This document shows positions 1 to 5,459 of a stretch of 6,286 nt of DNA, piece after piece (positions within the stretch are counted from its first letter, which is position 1; each line of letters begins with the position of its first letter). Origin of the DNA: Spirochaetales bacterium. Lineage in GTDB: Bacteria > Spirochaetota > Spirochaetia > DSM-27196 > SLST01. The notes beneath the pieces are model-generated. The model was given only the letters and a program-made list of their open reading frames with translations, was not told the origin of the DNA and made no database searches. Where the stretch lies: assembly GCA_030642995.1 (NCBI GenBank), contig DAOWMR010000170.1:1-6286 (forward strand). The letters are read 5' to 3'. The position numbers and the translations under genes are program-made.

Positions 1-254
1 ATCGGGTGGAGCACGGCGCCGGGGCCCAGTCGATCTCTGATCTGACCCATGATTGCCCGTGTGAGACGCGCATTCGCCTGGTAGAACGTGGGCACCACCC
101 CCAAGAGCCGCACGGAGCGGCGATAGTGCTTCCTGATGCCGCTCAGCACACGAATCGTTTCGGCCAAGCCCTCCATCGCGAGGAAATGCGCCTGCATCGG
201 CACCAGAACATCCGTACTCGCAATAAGTGAGCAGATTGTCATGAGGCCAAGCGT
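1..254 (-). pseudogene. ParA/Soj-family ATPase, C-terminal part in the shifted frame, cut by the window edge
   Basis: This is the continuation of the ParA gene in the frame reached if one extra C is restored to the coding-strand run at 259-255. The corrected junction reads DTPPTLGLMTICS, a normal ParA sequence after Walker B. The following residues are also typical: DVLVPMQAHFLAMEGL, then LLGVVPTFYQANARLTR, running off the window at position 1. About 84 residues are visible. Conservation on both sides of the break shows one gene of ordinary ParA layout, not two genes. An ATG at 242-240 overlaps the upstream TGA as ATGA, so a coupled restart is formally possible, but the methionine is simply part of the conserved GLM stretch. 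A sequencing or assembly error in the homopolymer is at least as likely as a real pseudogene. Confidence 0.8.
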
Positions 255-637
255 GGGGGCGTATCTATCAGCACATAATCATATTGCTCTCGTACGGAAT
301 CCAGTTGATCCGCCAGCATGAGTTTGGCGGCAGGATCGGTTGCGTGGTCACGTTCAAAGGTAGCCAGTTTGCTGCCCCCGGGAATCACATGGAACGTTGA
401 TAGATAGGTGTCTCTCACGGTTTCCTGGAGTCCAACGCCACCAACCAACACGTCAAAGAGCGTTTTCTGCTCCGGTGTCACGTGGGTACCAAGAGAAAGA
501 GCGGAGTGACCCTGAGGATCGGCATCAACGAGCAAGACATTCCTACCCTTGTGCGCCAATGCAGCAGAAAGATTGACACTCGTCGTTGTCTTTCCACTGC
601 CGCCCTTTCTGTTGCCGATGGCGATTATTCGACCCAA
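239..637 (-). CDS. ParA/Soj-family ATPase, N-terminal part (ends early at an apparent frameshift)
   Basis: This is the N-terminal 132 residues of a ParA/MinD-superfamily P-loop ATPase, a family that dimerises on nucleoid DNA to segregate or position DNA or protein cargo. Visible motifs are the deviant Walker A KGGSGKTTT with signature Lys11 and Lys16, Walker A' LLVDADPQG (Asp38, Asp40) and Walker B YVLIDTPP (Asp125). I chose the TTG at 637 as start because it gives the typical family N-terminus MGRIIAIGNRKGG and lies 8 nt after an AGAGGAG ribosome binding site (652-646). An ATG at 676 would lie upstream of that site. The frame meets TGA at 241-239, just after the Walker B motif, while the next frame continues with clear ParA sequence, so the stop comes from a missing base in the G run at 255-259. 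The gene is divergent from the signalling operon. No ParB is visible; one could lie beyond the left edge. The family call is certain; the biological cargo is unknown. Confidence 0.9.
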   Translation of the reverse strand: MGRIIAIGNRKGGSGKTTTSVNLSAALAHKGRNVLLVDADPQGHSALSLGTHVTPEQKTLFDVLVGGVGLQETVRDTYLSTFHVIPGGSKLATFERDHATDPAAKLMLADQLDSVREQYDYVLIDTPPRLAS

Positions 638-645
638 AGAAATCA

Positions 646-652
646 CTCCTCT
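646..652 (-). promoter_or_regulatory. Ribosome binding site deciding the parA start
   Basis: The minus strand reads AGAGGAG here, 8 nt before the TTG at 637-635. It selects TTG over the upstream ATG at 676 and over the GTG at 646-644, which overlaps the site itself. Confidence 0.65.
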
Positions 653-664
653 GCCTATGCGGAT

Positions 665-681
665 AGCACATTCCATGCCAA
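665..681 (-). promoter_or_regulatory. Possible sigma-54 promoter for parA
   Basis: The minus strand reads TTGGCATGGAATGTGCT. Against the sigma-54 consensus TTGGCACG-N4-TTGCW it keeps the invariant GG (679-678) and GC (667-666) with the required 10-nt gap, and differs at two consensus positions. With C666 as -12 the start site would be near 654. That gives a leader of about 17 nt containing the AGAGGAG site before the TTG start. The match alone is moderate. It gains support from its mirror-image placement relative to the stronger promoter at 836-851 and the two palindromes between them. Confidence 0.45.
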
Positions 682-708
682 CCCCCGGGGATTGAAGTTC
701 TCCCGTCG

Positions 709-734
709 AACACCGCCACAGTTCAACCGGTGTT
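709..734. repeat. Short inverted repeat, 7-bp arms
   Basis: AACACCG at 709-715 is repeated in inverse orientation as CGGTGTT at 728-734, with a 12-nt spacer. It could be a minor protein-binding site or a chance occurrence; no T run follows, so it is not a terminator. Confidence 0.3.
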
Positions 735-737
735 GCA

Positions 738-747
738 GAAACGTTTC
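738..747. promoter_or_regulatory. Perfect 10-bp palindrome GAAACGTTTC, candidate activator or operator site
   Basis: GAAACGTTTC is fully self-complementary. Its GAAAC and GTTTC half-elements recur in the same everted order in the larger palindrome at 756-790, whose centre lies 30.5 bp away, about three helical turns. It lies about 88 bp upstream of the predicted parA start site (654) and about 119 bp upstream of the predicted rightward start site (862), which are typical distances for sigma-54 activator sites. Confidence 0.45.
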
Positions 748-755
748 AGCCCTTT

Positions 756-790
756 TGCAATAATGAAACATCGGTTGTTTCATTATTGCA
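756..790. promoter_or_regulatory. Perfect 35-bp palindrome, candidate enhancer or operator in the divergent intergenic region
   Basis: The left arm TGCAATAATGAAACA (756-770) and the right arm TGTTTCATTATTGCA (776-790) are exact reverse complements, separated by TCGGT. Fifteen perfect base pairs outside any coding region is far beyond chance expectation for this interval. No T tract follows on either strand and the site lies upstream of both divergent genes, so a transcription terminator is unlikely. Its centre (773) is about 89 bp from the predicted rightward sigma-54 start and about 119 bp from the leftward one, fitting a binding site for a dimeric sigma-54 activator. A repressor operator serving both genes is the main alternative. 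Confidence 0.7.
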
Positions 791-835
791 CCGTCACGGG
801 TTGACCGGACCATACCTTACAACCAATGGCAGGCG

Positions 836-851
836 TGGCACATATCTTGCT
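836..851 (+). promoter_or_regulatory. Sigma-54 (-24/-12) promoter for the signalling operon
   Basis: The sequence TGGCAC-ATATC-TTGCT matches the sigma-54 core TGGCAC-N5-TTGCW at every specified position. The invariant GG (837-838) and GC (849-850) are separated by exactly 10 nt. With C850 as -12, transcription would start near G862. That is downstream of the GTG at 854 and directly before the ATG at 863. No convincing sigma-70 promoter was seen between 790 and 854. Sigma-54 promoters need a remote AAA+ activator, and the palindromes at 738-747 and 756-790 are well placed for one. Confidence 0.65.
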
Positions 852-853
852 AT

Positions 854-2650
854 GTGATGTTGATGATGACAGGGTTACCGAATGATCAGACCGACGGTCC
901 AGCTCGTATTCTGATAATAGATGACGAAGTTTGGATTTGCCAATTTCTGAAGGACGTTCTTACCGACAACGGATACGACGTCGTCACAGTAACGAGTGAA
1001 GCGGCGGCGCTTCGAAGCCTGGAAGAGGGTGAGTTTGATCTGGTTCTCACCGACCTGATGATGGGCGAGCTTTCCGGGTACGAGATCATTGAGAGAACTC
1101 GACATCTGAGTTACGCCCCGGAAGTCGTTGTAATGACCGGGCATACCGCGAGCGAACATGCAACTCGGGTTCTGAAATTCGGAGCTTTTGATTATCTCAC
1201 CAAACCGATCGAGTCCGAACGATTGCACCTGACAATCCAGCGAGCACTCGAACACCGGAGACTGAAGACCGAGGTTGCACGCCTGTCCGGAGATGATCCG
1301 TCGGTTCGTGCGCGGGTGTTTGAGGGATCCATCGGCTTCTATGACTCCGTCACCGGCCTGGCCAACAGATCCCTGCTGTTTGACAGGCTTGACCAGGCAG
1401 TCTTACGTCAGACCGGAAAGCCAGGACATATTGCGGTCATTGTCGTGAGCGTGGACCAATACCGCCAGGTGAGTCTCGTTGATGGTGTCTCGCGAGGCGA
1501 CGCTCTTCTCGTGAACGTTGCGAATCATCTCCAGGATGTCCTGTTTGACCGTGATACGCTTGCGCGACCAAGTAGTGACGAGTTCGCCATTGTTGCTGAG
1601 ATGGATTCGGCAGACACCGTGATGATGATTCTGTCGAAGGTGCAGCAGATTCCGGAACTCATCAGGTCAGTGGACGGAGCAGATCTGCATCTGTCCCTGA
1701 GCTGCGGCATTGCCATGTTTCCGGGAGACGGTAAAACAACGCAGGAGCTTTACAATCGCGCATTTGCGGCGCTTGATACCCAGCAACACCGCGGAGGCGA
1801 TGGGTATCAGTTTTACCAATCTCATCAAGACCGAACCGTAAGACAGCGTATCCAGCTGGAGCGCCGTCTGGCAAGAGCGGTGGAATCAGAGCAATTGAGT
1901 CTCAATGTACAACCGTATTATCGCTTCGCAAACGGAGCCCCGCATGGGGGTGAGGCCCTCCTTCGTTGGAATGACCCGGATGAAGGGTCCGTGCCCCCAT
2001 CCGCCTTTGTTCCGCTGCTCGAGAGATCTCGACTCATCATCCCGGTCACTGAGTGGATTGTTGCTGAATTGGCCAAGTTGCAGATCGAACTGCTCCAGGC
2101 AGGTTTTCGGGACTACCACCTGTCGTTCAACGTCTCACCGGTTCACCTGCAGCGATTTGACGATGCGTCCCGCCTGGTCACTCTCATGACTGAGCAACTG
2201 CCGGAAATTAACCAGATCATCATTGAGCTCACGGAAGGCATCTTTCTCTCGGACACGGATACCACGACCCGCGTCTTGTCGTTATTCAAAGAGGCGGGAA
2301 TCCGCACGGCAATAGATGATTTTGGCACGGGTTATTCTTCTTTATCCTATCTCACCAAGTTCTCCTTCCAATTCCTGAAGATTGATCGCTCGTTCGTCAG
2401 CAAGATGGACCAGAGTCCTGAAGACGAGACGATAGTCTCCGTGATCATGTCCATGGCACAACAACTTGGCATGGCTACAATCGCGGAGGGAGTGGAAACG
2501 GTAGGTCAAGTTGAGAAACTGAAACGCCTCGGCTGCGATCTCGCTCAGGGATATCTCTACAGTAAGCCTATGCCGATGGGCCGGATAACTGATCACTTCA
2601 AGCGGTTCAATGAGGTAGAAGAATTGACGCCTGCGCTGGAAGGGGCGTGA
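854..2650 (+). CDS. Response regulator: REC, degenerate GGDEF, EAL (predicted c-di-GMP phosphodiesterase)
   Basis: This is a 598-aa cytoplasmic three-domain regulator predicted to hydrolyse cyclic-di-GMP under phosphorylation control. REC (about 17-137) has the acidic pair Asp23/Asp24, phospho-acceptor Asp67, Thr95 and Lys117. The GGDEF-like domain (about 160-320) keeps DSVTGLANR, but its signature is SSDEF (240-244) and an expected metal-binding Asp is Ser199 (SVDQYRQV), so cyclase activity is unlikely and a GTP-sensing or structural role is possible. EAL (about 332-585) looks active: EALLRW (Glu367), Asn426, Glu458, DDFGTGYSS (Asp488, Asp489), Lys509, AEGVE (Glu545) and Gln565. The box starts at GTG 854, the longest form. 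ATG at 857, 863 and 866 follow in frame, there is no Shine-Dalgarno site, and the sigma-54 promoter would start transcription near 862, so ATG 863 or 866 is probably the true start. The kinase gene follows after 1 nt, suggesting a cognate pair. Confidence 0.95.
   Translation: MMLMMTGLPNDQTDGPARILIIDDEVWICQFLKDVLTDNGYDVVTVTSEAAALRSLEEGEFDLVLTDLMMGELSGYEIIERTRHLSYAPEVVVMTGHTASEHATRVLKFGAFDYLTKPIESERLHLTIQRALEHRRLKTEVARLSGDDPSVRARVFEGSIGFYDSVTGLANRSLLFDRLDQAVLRQTGKPGHIAVIVVSVDQYRQVSLVDGVSRGDALLVNVANHLQDVLFDRDTLARPSSDEFAIVAEMDSADTVMMILSKVQQIPELIRSVDGADLHLSLSCGIAMFPGDGKTTQELYNRAFAALDTQQHRGGDGYQFYQSHQDRTVRQRIQLERRLARAVESEQLSLNVQPYYRFANGAPHGGEALLRWNDPDEGSVPPSAFVPLLERSRLIIPVTEWIVAELAKLQIELLQAGFRDYHLSFNVSPVHLQRFDDASRLVTLMTEQLPEINQIIIELTEGIFLSDTDTTTRVLSLFKEAGIRTAIDDFGTGYSSLSYLTKFSFQFLKIDRSFVSKMDQSPEDETIVSVIMSMAQQLGMATIAEGVETVGQVEKLKRLGCDLAQGYLYSKPMPMGRITDHFKRFNEVEELTPALEGA
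2638..2645 (+). promoter_or_regulatory. Ribosome binding site of the histidine kinase gene
   Basis: GGAAGGGG lies inside the last codons of the upstream gene, 6 nt before the ATG at 2652, which makes coupled translation of the two genes likely. Confidence 0.6.
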
Positions 2651-2651
2651 A

Positions 2652-3389
2652 ATGAAAACCCCAACCAAGGATCGAGTCAACCTTCAGGTCACGCGATCTC
2701 CGCAGGACGCTCAACGGAAGTTCGGGCATGAGCTCGCGAACATTCTCACGCCTGTCGTCGGTATCTCCGAATTGTTGCTGCAGCGCGTCGGAGAGACGGG
2801 CGATCCGGATATGACACGGCTCGCGAAGACGCTCAGAGACTCAGCGACGGCAGCTTGGGATCTCGTGCAGCGATTTCATGAGATCCGCGCAATCGAACAT
2901 GGCAGACGCAAACTCACATGGCGGGCAGGAAATCTGGTAGATCTCCTGCAAAGCACTGTGCGAAACGCCTCGAATATCCCGGCAGCCGAAAACGTGCGGA
3001 TTGAATTGTCGCACGGCGTGAACGACGCACAGGTGGAGATGGATTATGATCTCCTGCCGGGCGTCTTCCACGCCATCATCAAGAACGCAATTGAACATGT
3101 CGCGAGCGAGTCGGAATTGAATGAACGTGTTGTTCAGGTCTGCCTGATGGCGGAGTACAGCGACTACGTGATTCAGATTTCAAATCCGGGCACACCGGTT
3201 TCCGCAGAAAGAATTGAGTCGTTCTTTGACGAGTTCAATTCAGATCGCCGGCGAAAACCGTCCGGAGCTGGATTAGGTACGACATACGCAAGGCTGGTCA
3301 CGCGTGCGCACGGCGGGCACATTGGCGTGCAGAGTAGTATCGAAGATGGGACAGTTGTAACGATTTCGATTCCTAAGGCGGTTGACTAA
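2652..3389 (+). CDS. Soluble histidine kinase without a sensor domain
   Basis: This 245-aa protein consists only of a kinase core. The dimerisation and phospho-acceptor region (about 15-80) carries the H-box FGHELANILTP with His26. The GHKL ATPase domain (about 92-242) has the N-box IIKNAIEH (Asn145), a G1-like box SNPGTP (178-181 region) where the usual Asp of DxGxG appears to be Asn178, and a G2 box SGAGLGTTYARLV, ending in GTVVTISIP. There is no transmembrane segment, PAS, GAF or HAMP region, so any signal must come through a partner protein. It should phosphorylate the REC domains of the upstream REC-EAL protein, the downstream single REC protein, or both. The upstream stop and this ATG are 1 nt apart, with a good ribosome binding site. 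The Asp-to-Asn change occurs in some kinases and does not by itself prove inactivity. Confidence 0.9.
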   Translation: MKTPTKDRVNLQVTRSPQDAQRKFGHELANILTPVVGISELLLQRVGETGDPDMTRLAKTLRDSATAAWDLVQRFHEIRAIEHGRRKLTWRAGNLVDLLQSTVRNASNIPAAENVRIELSHGVNDAQVEMDYDLLPGVFHAIIKNAIEHVASESELNERVVQVCLMAEYSDYVIQISNPGTPVSAERIESFFDEFNSDRRRKPSGAGLGTTYARLVTRAHGGHIGVQSSIEDGTVVTISIPKAVD

Positions 3390-3394
3390 CACCC

Positions 3395-3682
3395 ATGGCC
3401 ATTGTTGGAGTGCGCTTGAATGATGCCGTCTTGATCAGGATCGATTCGTCGGCGGTGACCGAGGTAGATGCGACGAAACCGGACACTGCTGGAAAGACCG
3501 GCCCCACTCGAGCGGTTCACTGGTCAAGCGACGACAGCGAAGCCGTGCTCTTTGTGGTTCAATCACTTCTTCTCGAGATGAATGGGCAGGTGGTCATGCA
3601 GGACACCGGGGGAAAACGAAAAACTCCCCTCATTCGTGTTCCCATGTGCTCGAAAGATCATGTGCGGATGTGCTGCGGATGA
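3395..3682 (+). CDS. Small hypothetical protein in the signalling operon, possible degenerate GHKL-domain relic
   Basis: I do not recognise a named family for this 95-aa protein. It starts 5 nt after the kinase stop and its stop overlaps the ATG of the following REC gene as ATGA, so it looks like a true operon member. There is no signal peptide or membrane segment. The pattern resembles the second half of a histidine-kinase ATPase domain: an opening strand pair with RLNDAVLIRIDSS where a G1 box would sit, then a helix and closing strands (FVVQSLLLEMNGQVVMQD, then TPLIRVP). This parallels the upstream kinase's ARLVTRAHGGHIGVQS and TVVTISIP. N-box and G2 glycines are absent, so ATP binding is not expected. 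The resemblance is by eye only. The ribosome binding site is weak (AAGG at 3375-3378 is distant), so initiation probably depends on coupling; a TTG at 3416 behind GGAG is an alternative start. Confidence 0.6.
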   Translation: MAIVGVRLNDAVLIRIDSSAVTEVDATKPDTAGKTGPTRAVHWSSDDSEAVLFVVQSLLLEMNGQVVMQDTGGKRKTPLIRVPMCSKDHVRMCCG

Positions 3683-4059
3683 AAAAGCCGACTATTCTGT
3701 ACATTGAAGACAATCTCGGGAATCAGAGACTGATGCGAGCGATATTCGAGACAATTGACGATTGGCACCTCATGATCGCGGCAACCGCCGAGGTCGGAAT
3801 CGATCTCGCCCGAGCCTCTCAGCCGGAGATCATTCTCATGGATATCAACCTCCCGGGAATGAGCGGCTGCGACGCGCTCATCGTGCTCAGGCGCGATCCT
3901 CTAACATCCCGGATACCGATACTCGCCGTGACGGCCAACAGCCCACCGTGCCCGGACGCCGAGGGGTCGGATCCTCAATTTGATGCTGTCGTTCTCAAAC
4001 CGTTCACCAAAGATGATCTCATCAATCCGATAGAACACGCCCTGTCCCGACCGAGGTAG
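3679..4059 (+). CDS. Single-domain response regulator (stand-alone REC)
   Basis: This 126-aa protein is one receiver domain with no output domain. Key residues are the acidic pair Glu10/Asp11 in YIEDN, phospho-acceptor Asp55 in ILMDINLPGMSG, Thr85 in LAVTAN and Lys107 in VLKPF. The sequence style resembles receivers of hybrid kinases and DivK-like shuttle proteins. I chose ATG 3679, which overlaps the previous stop as ATGA and gives the normal REC start MKKPTILYIEDN. A GTG at 3646 would add 11 residues before the fold. The protein probably takes phosphate from the kinase encoded at 2652-3389, as an end effector, a phosphate sink or a relay step; no histidine phosphotransfer protein is visible in the window. 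It is the last gene of the operon, with a 68-nt gap before the next longest reading frame. Confidence 0.92.
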   Translation: MKKPTILYIEDNLGNQRLMRAIFETIDDWHLMIAATAEVGIDLARASQPEIILMDINLPGMSGCDALIVLRRDPLTSRIPILAVTANSPPCPDAEGSDPQFDAVVLKPFTKDDLINPIEHALSRPR

Positions 4060-4068
4060 CCAAACGCC

Positions 4069-4096
4069 GGCTGCGAGGCAACCTGGTCGCACAGCC
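4069..4096 (+). terminator. Weak hairpin after the signalling operon, possible terminator
   Basis: GGCTG-CGA (4069-4076) can pair with TCG-CA-CAGCC (4087-4096), with a two-base bulge and a 10-nt loop. It is followed by a pyrimidine stretch, CTCTTCCT-like, rather than a real T run. An alternative pairing uses GAGGC (4075-4079) with GCCTC (4094-4098). At best it is a weak terminator. Confidence 0.25.
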
Positions 4097-4098
4097 TC

Positions 4099-4126
4099 TT
4101 CCTACTCGCGGAATCCAGTGTAGAAT
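4099..4126 (+). promoter_or_regulatory. Possible sigma-70-type promoter for the membrane-protein gene
   Basis: TAGAAT at 4121-4126 matches five of six bases of the TATAAT -10 box. The -35 candidate TTCCTA (4099-4104), 16 nt upstream, is poor. Transcription would start near 4133, downstream of the GTG at 4128, which would favour the later CTG start at 4161. Confidence 0.25.
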
Positions 4127-4127
4127 A

Positions 4128-5459
4128 GTGCGCGTAAACGCCAACACCGGGAGGTGCGCTCTGGAAAAGCAAGAACGTCTGCTCTACGTCCTGATGCTCA
4201 TCATTCTCGTGGGTTTTGCCGTCACCGGTTTCTTGGCGGAAGGCTTTGTCCCGGCACTCCGTGGAGTGTGGGAGCTCCAAGCGCACCCCGCACGGCTGGT
4301 GAACGACTTCACGCTTGCTGCAAGTGACGGTGCGGCGCTGGTGAACGCGACCCTTGTAGCTCTGATCGGTCTCGTACTGATCCGAATCAACGGTGTCCGC
4401 CTCTCGGGACCGACCGTCGCGGCAGTGTTCACGATGTTCGGATTCGGGCTGTTCGGAAAAACGCCGCTGAACATCCTGCCTATCATCGTGGGTGTGTTCA
4501 TTTCAGCTCGCATGGCGGGTAAGCAGTTCCGCGAGTACATCATCATTGCCCTGTTTGGTACGGCGCTCGGGCCGCTGGTTTCGTTGCTGGCCGTGGAAAT
4601 CGGTCTACCGACCGCCCTGCAGATCCCTGTGGCGGCCGTCGGAGGACTCGCCGCCGGTATCATGCTCCCGGCGGTGGCCATCGTCATGCTCCGTCTCCAT
4701 CAGGGCTACAACCTGTACAACATCGGGCTAACCACGGGTTTTCTTGCGTTGTTCGCGGCGGCCGTGATATTCGGTCGAGGCCGGCAGTTGCCGGGCGGCC
4801 AGGTGTGGAACTCCGATCCGTCGCTCCTGCTCCGGTTGCTCATACCATCTGTGTCGGTGACCCTGGTCGTCGCAGGCCTGATTGGGGGTGGTCTGGACGC
4901 TCTGCGAAGTTTCCGGCGAATCCTCAAACTTCCCGGTAGACTCCCGTCCGACTTCATGGATATGGATTCAATAGCCGGCGCGCTGATCAATATGGGCGTC
5001 ATGGGTCTGGCCATGTGGGGTTATGTAGTTGCGGTAGGAGCGGATCTGAACGGACCGGTTCTGGGCGGGATCTTCACCGTGATCGGCTTCGCTGCATTTG
5101 GAAAGCATCCCCGAAATGTGTGGCCCGTCCTCGCTGGAATCATGCTCGCTGCGGTGACATTTGGTCACGAGTTGTCGGCTCCCGGAGTGATACTCGCCGC
5201 CCTCTTCGGAACAACGCTCGCGCCGCTGGCCGGGGAGTTCGGCGTTCCATTCGGGGTGATCGCGGGCTTTCTGCACCTGCTCATCGTCCTGCGGTCCGGT
5301 GCCTGGCATGCCGGGATAGGCCTCTACAACAACGGTTTCGCAGGCGGCCTCACCGCGACGCTCCTCGTGGCCGTGATTGAGTGGTATCGCGCAAATAGCC
5401 CATCAAGGAAGCCGGCGCGTGAGGGCAGCATAGGCTCAGCCGGAAAGGACACCACATGA
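4128..5459 (+). CDS. DUF1576-type polytopic membrane protein with two homologous halves
   Basis: This is a very hydrophobic inner-membrane protein of unknown function, up to 443 aa. I assign it to DUF1576 from memory of the motif pattern. The sequence is an internal duplication. Half one (about 67-205) and half two (about 282-408) share, in order, GPT/V...FT..GF..FGK.P.N..P...G (FGK at 109-111 and 324-326), ALFGT.L.PL (ALFGT at 141-145 and 358-362) and H..G..LYN.G...G (LYN at 196-198 and 399-401). An N-terminal hydrophobic segment (about 19-36) precedes them, and a charged linker (about 258-278) joins them. Such paired halves are common in transporters, but no substrate can be named. The box begins at GTG 4128, the longest form; GGGAGG at 4149-4154 favours CTG 4161, and numbering here is from 4128. 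The stop overlaps the next ATG (ATGA), so the two products are probably made together and may interact. Confidence 0.85.
   Translation: MRVNANTGRCALEKQERLLYVLMLIILVGFAVTGFLAEGFVPALRGVWELQAHPARLVNDFTLAASDGAALVNATLVALIGLVLIRINGVRLSGPTVAAVFTMFGFGLFGKTPLNILPIIVGVFISARMAGKQFREYIIIALFGTALGPLVSLLAVEIGLPTALQIPVAAVGGLAAGIMLPAVAIVMLRLHQGYNLYNIGLTTGFLALFAAAVIFGRGRQLPGGQVWNSDPSLLLRLLIPSVSVTLVVAGLIGGGLDALRSFRRILKLPGRLPSDFMDMDSIAGALINMGVMGLAMWGYVVAVGADLNGPVLGGIFTVIGFAAFGKHPRNVWPVLAGIMLAAVTFGHELSAPGVILAALFGTTLAPLAGEFGVPFGVIAGFLHLLIVLRSGAWHAGIGLYNNGFAGGLTATLLVAVIEWYRANSPSRKPAREGSIGSAGKDTT
4149..4154 (+). promoter_or_regulatory. Ribosome binding site pointing to a CTG start
   Basis: GGGAGG lies 6 nt before an in-frame CTG at 4161. 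No comparable site precedes the GTG at 4128 or the ATG at 4194. The protein would then begin MEKQERLLYVLMLIIL, a natural start for a membrane protein. Confidence 0.5.

Noticed and set aside
252..262. Programmed ribosomal frameshift in parA
   Set aside because: The coding-strand G-CCC-CCA is not a good X-XXY-YYZ slippery site, and I saw no obvious stimulatory structure. A deletion or sequencing error is simpler.
6..321. Plus-strand open frames across the parA region
   Set aside because: They lie opposite clear ParA coding sequence, show no recognisable protein features and are antisense shadows.
763..783. Possible parS centromere site next to parA
   Set aside because: The halves TGAAACA and TGTTTCA are present, but in everted order and with a 5-nt spacer. 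Canonical parS is TGTTTCACGTGAAACA with the opposite arrangement.
756..790. Palindrome as an intrinsic terminator
   Set aside because: No T run follows on either strand, and the site lies upstream of two divergent genes, so there is no transcript to end here.
801..823. Sigma-70 promoter with TTGACC as -35 box
   Set aside because: No acceptable -10 box lies 16-18 nt downstream; the sigma-54 match at 836-851 is much better.
875..1255. Minus-strand open frame opposite the REC domain, and similar long antisense frames at 4184-4687 and 5324-5875
   Set aside because: The opposite strands encode recognisable conserved proteins or a well-supported coupled gene. The antisense translations show no domain pattern.
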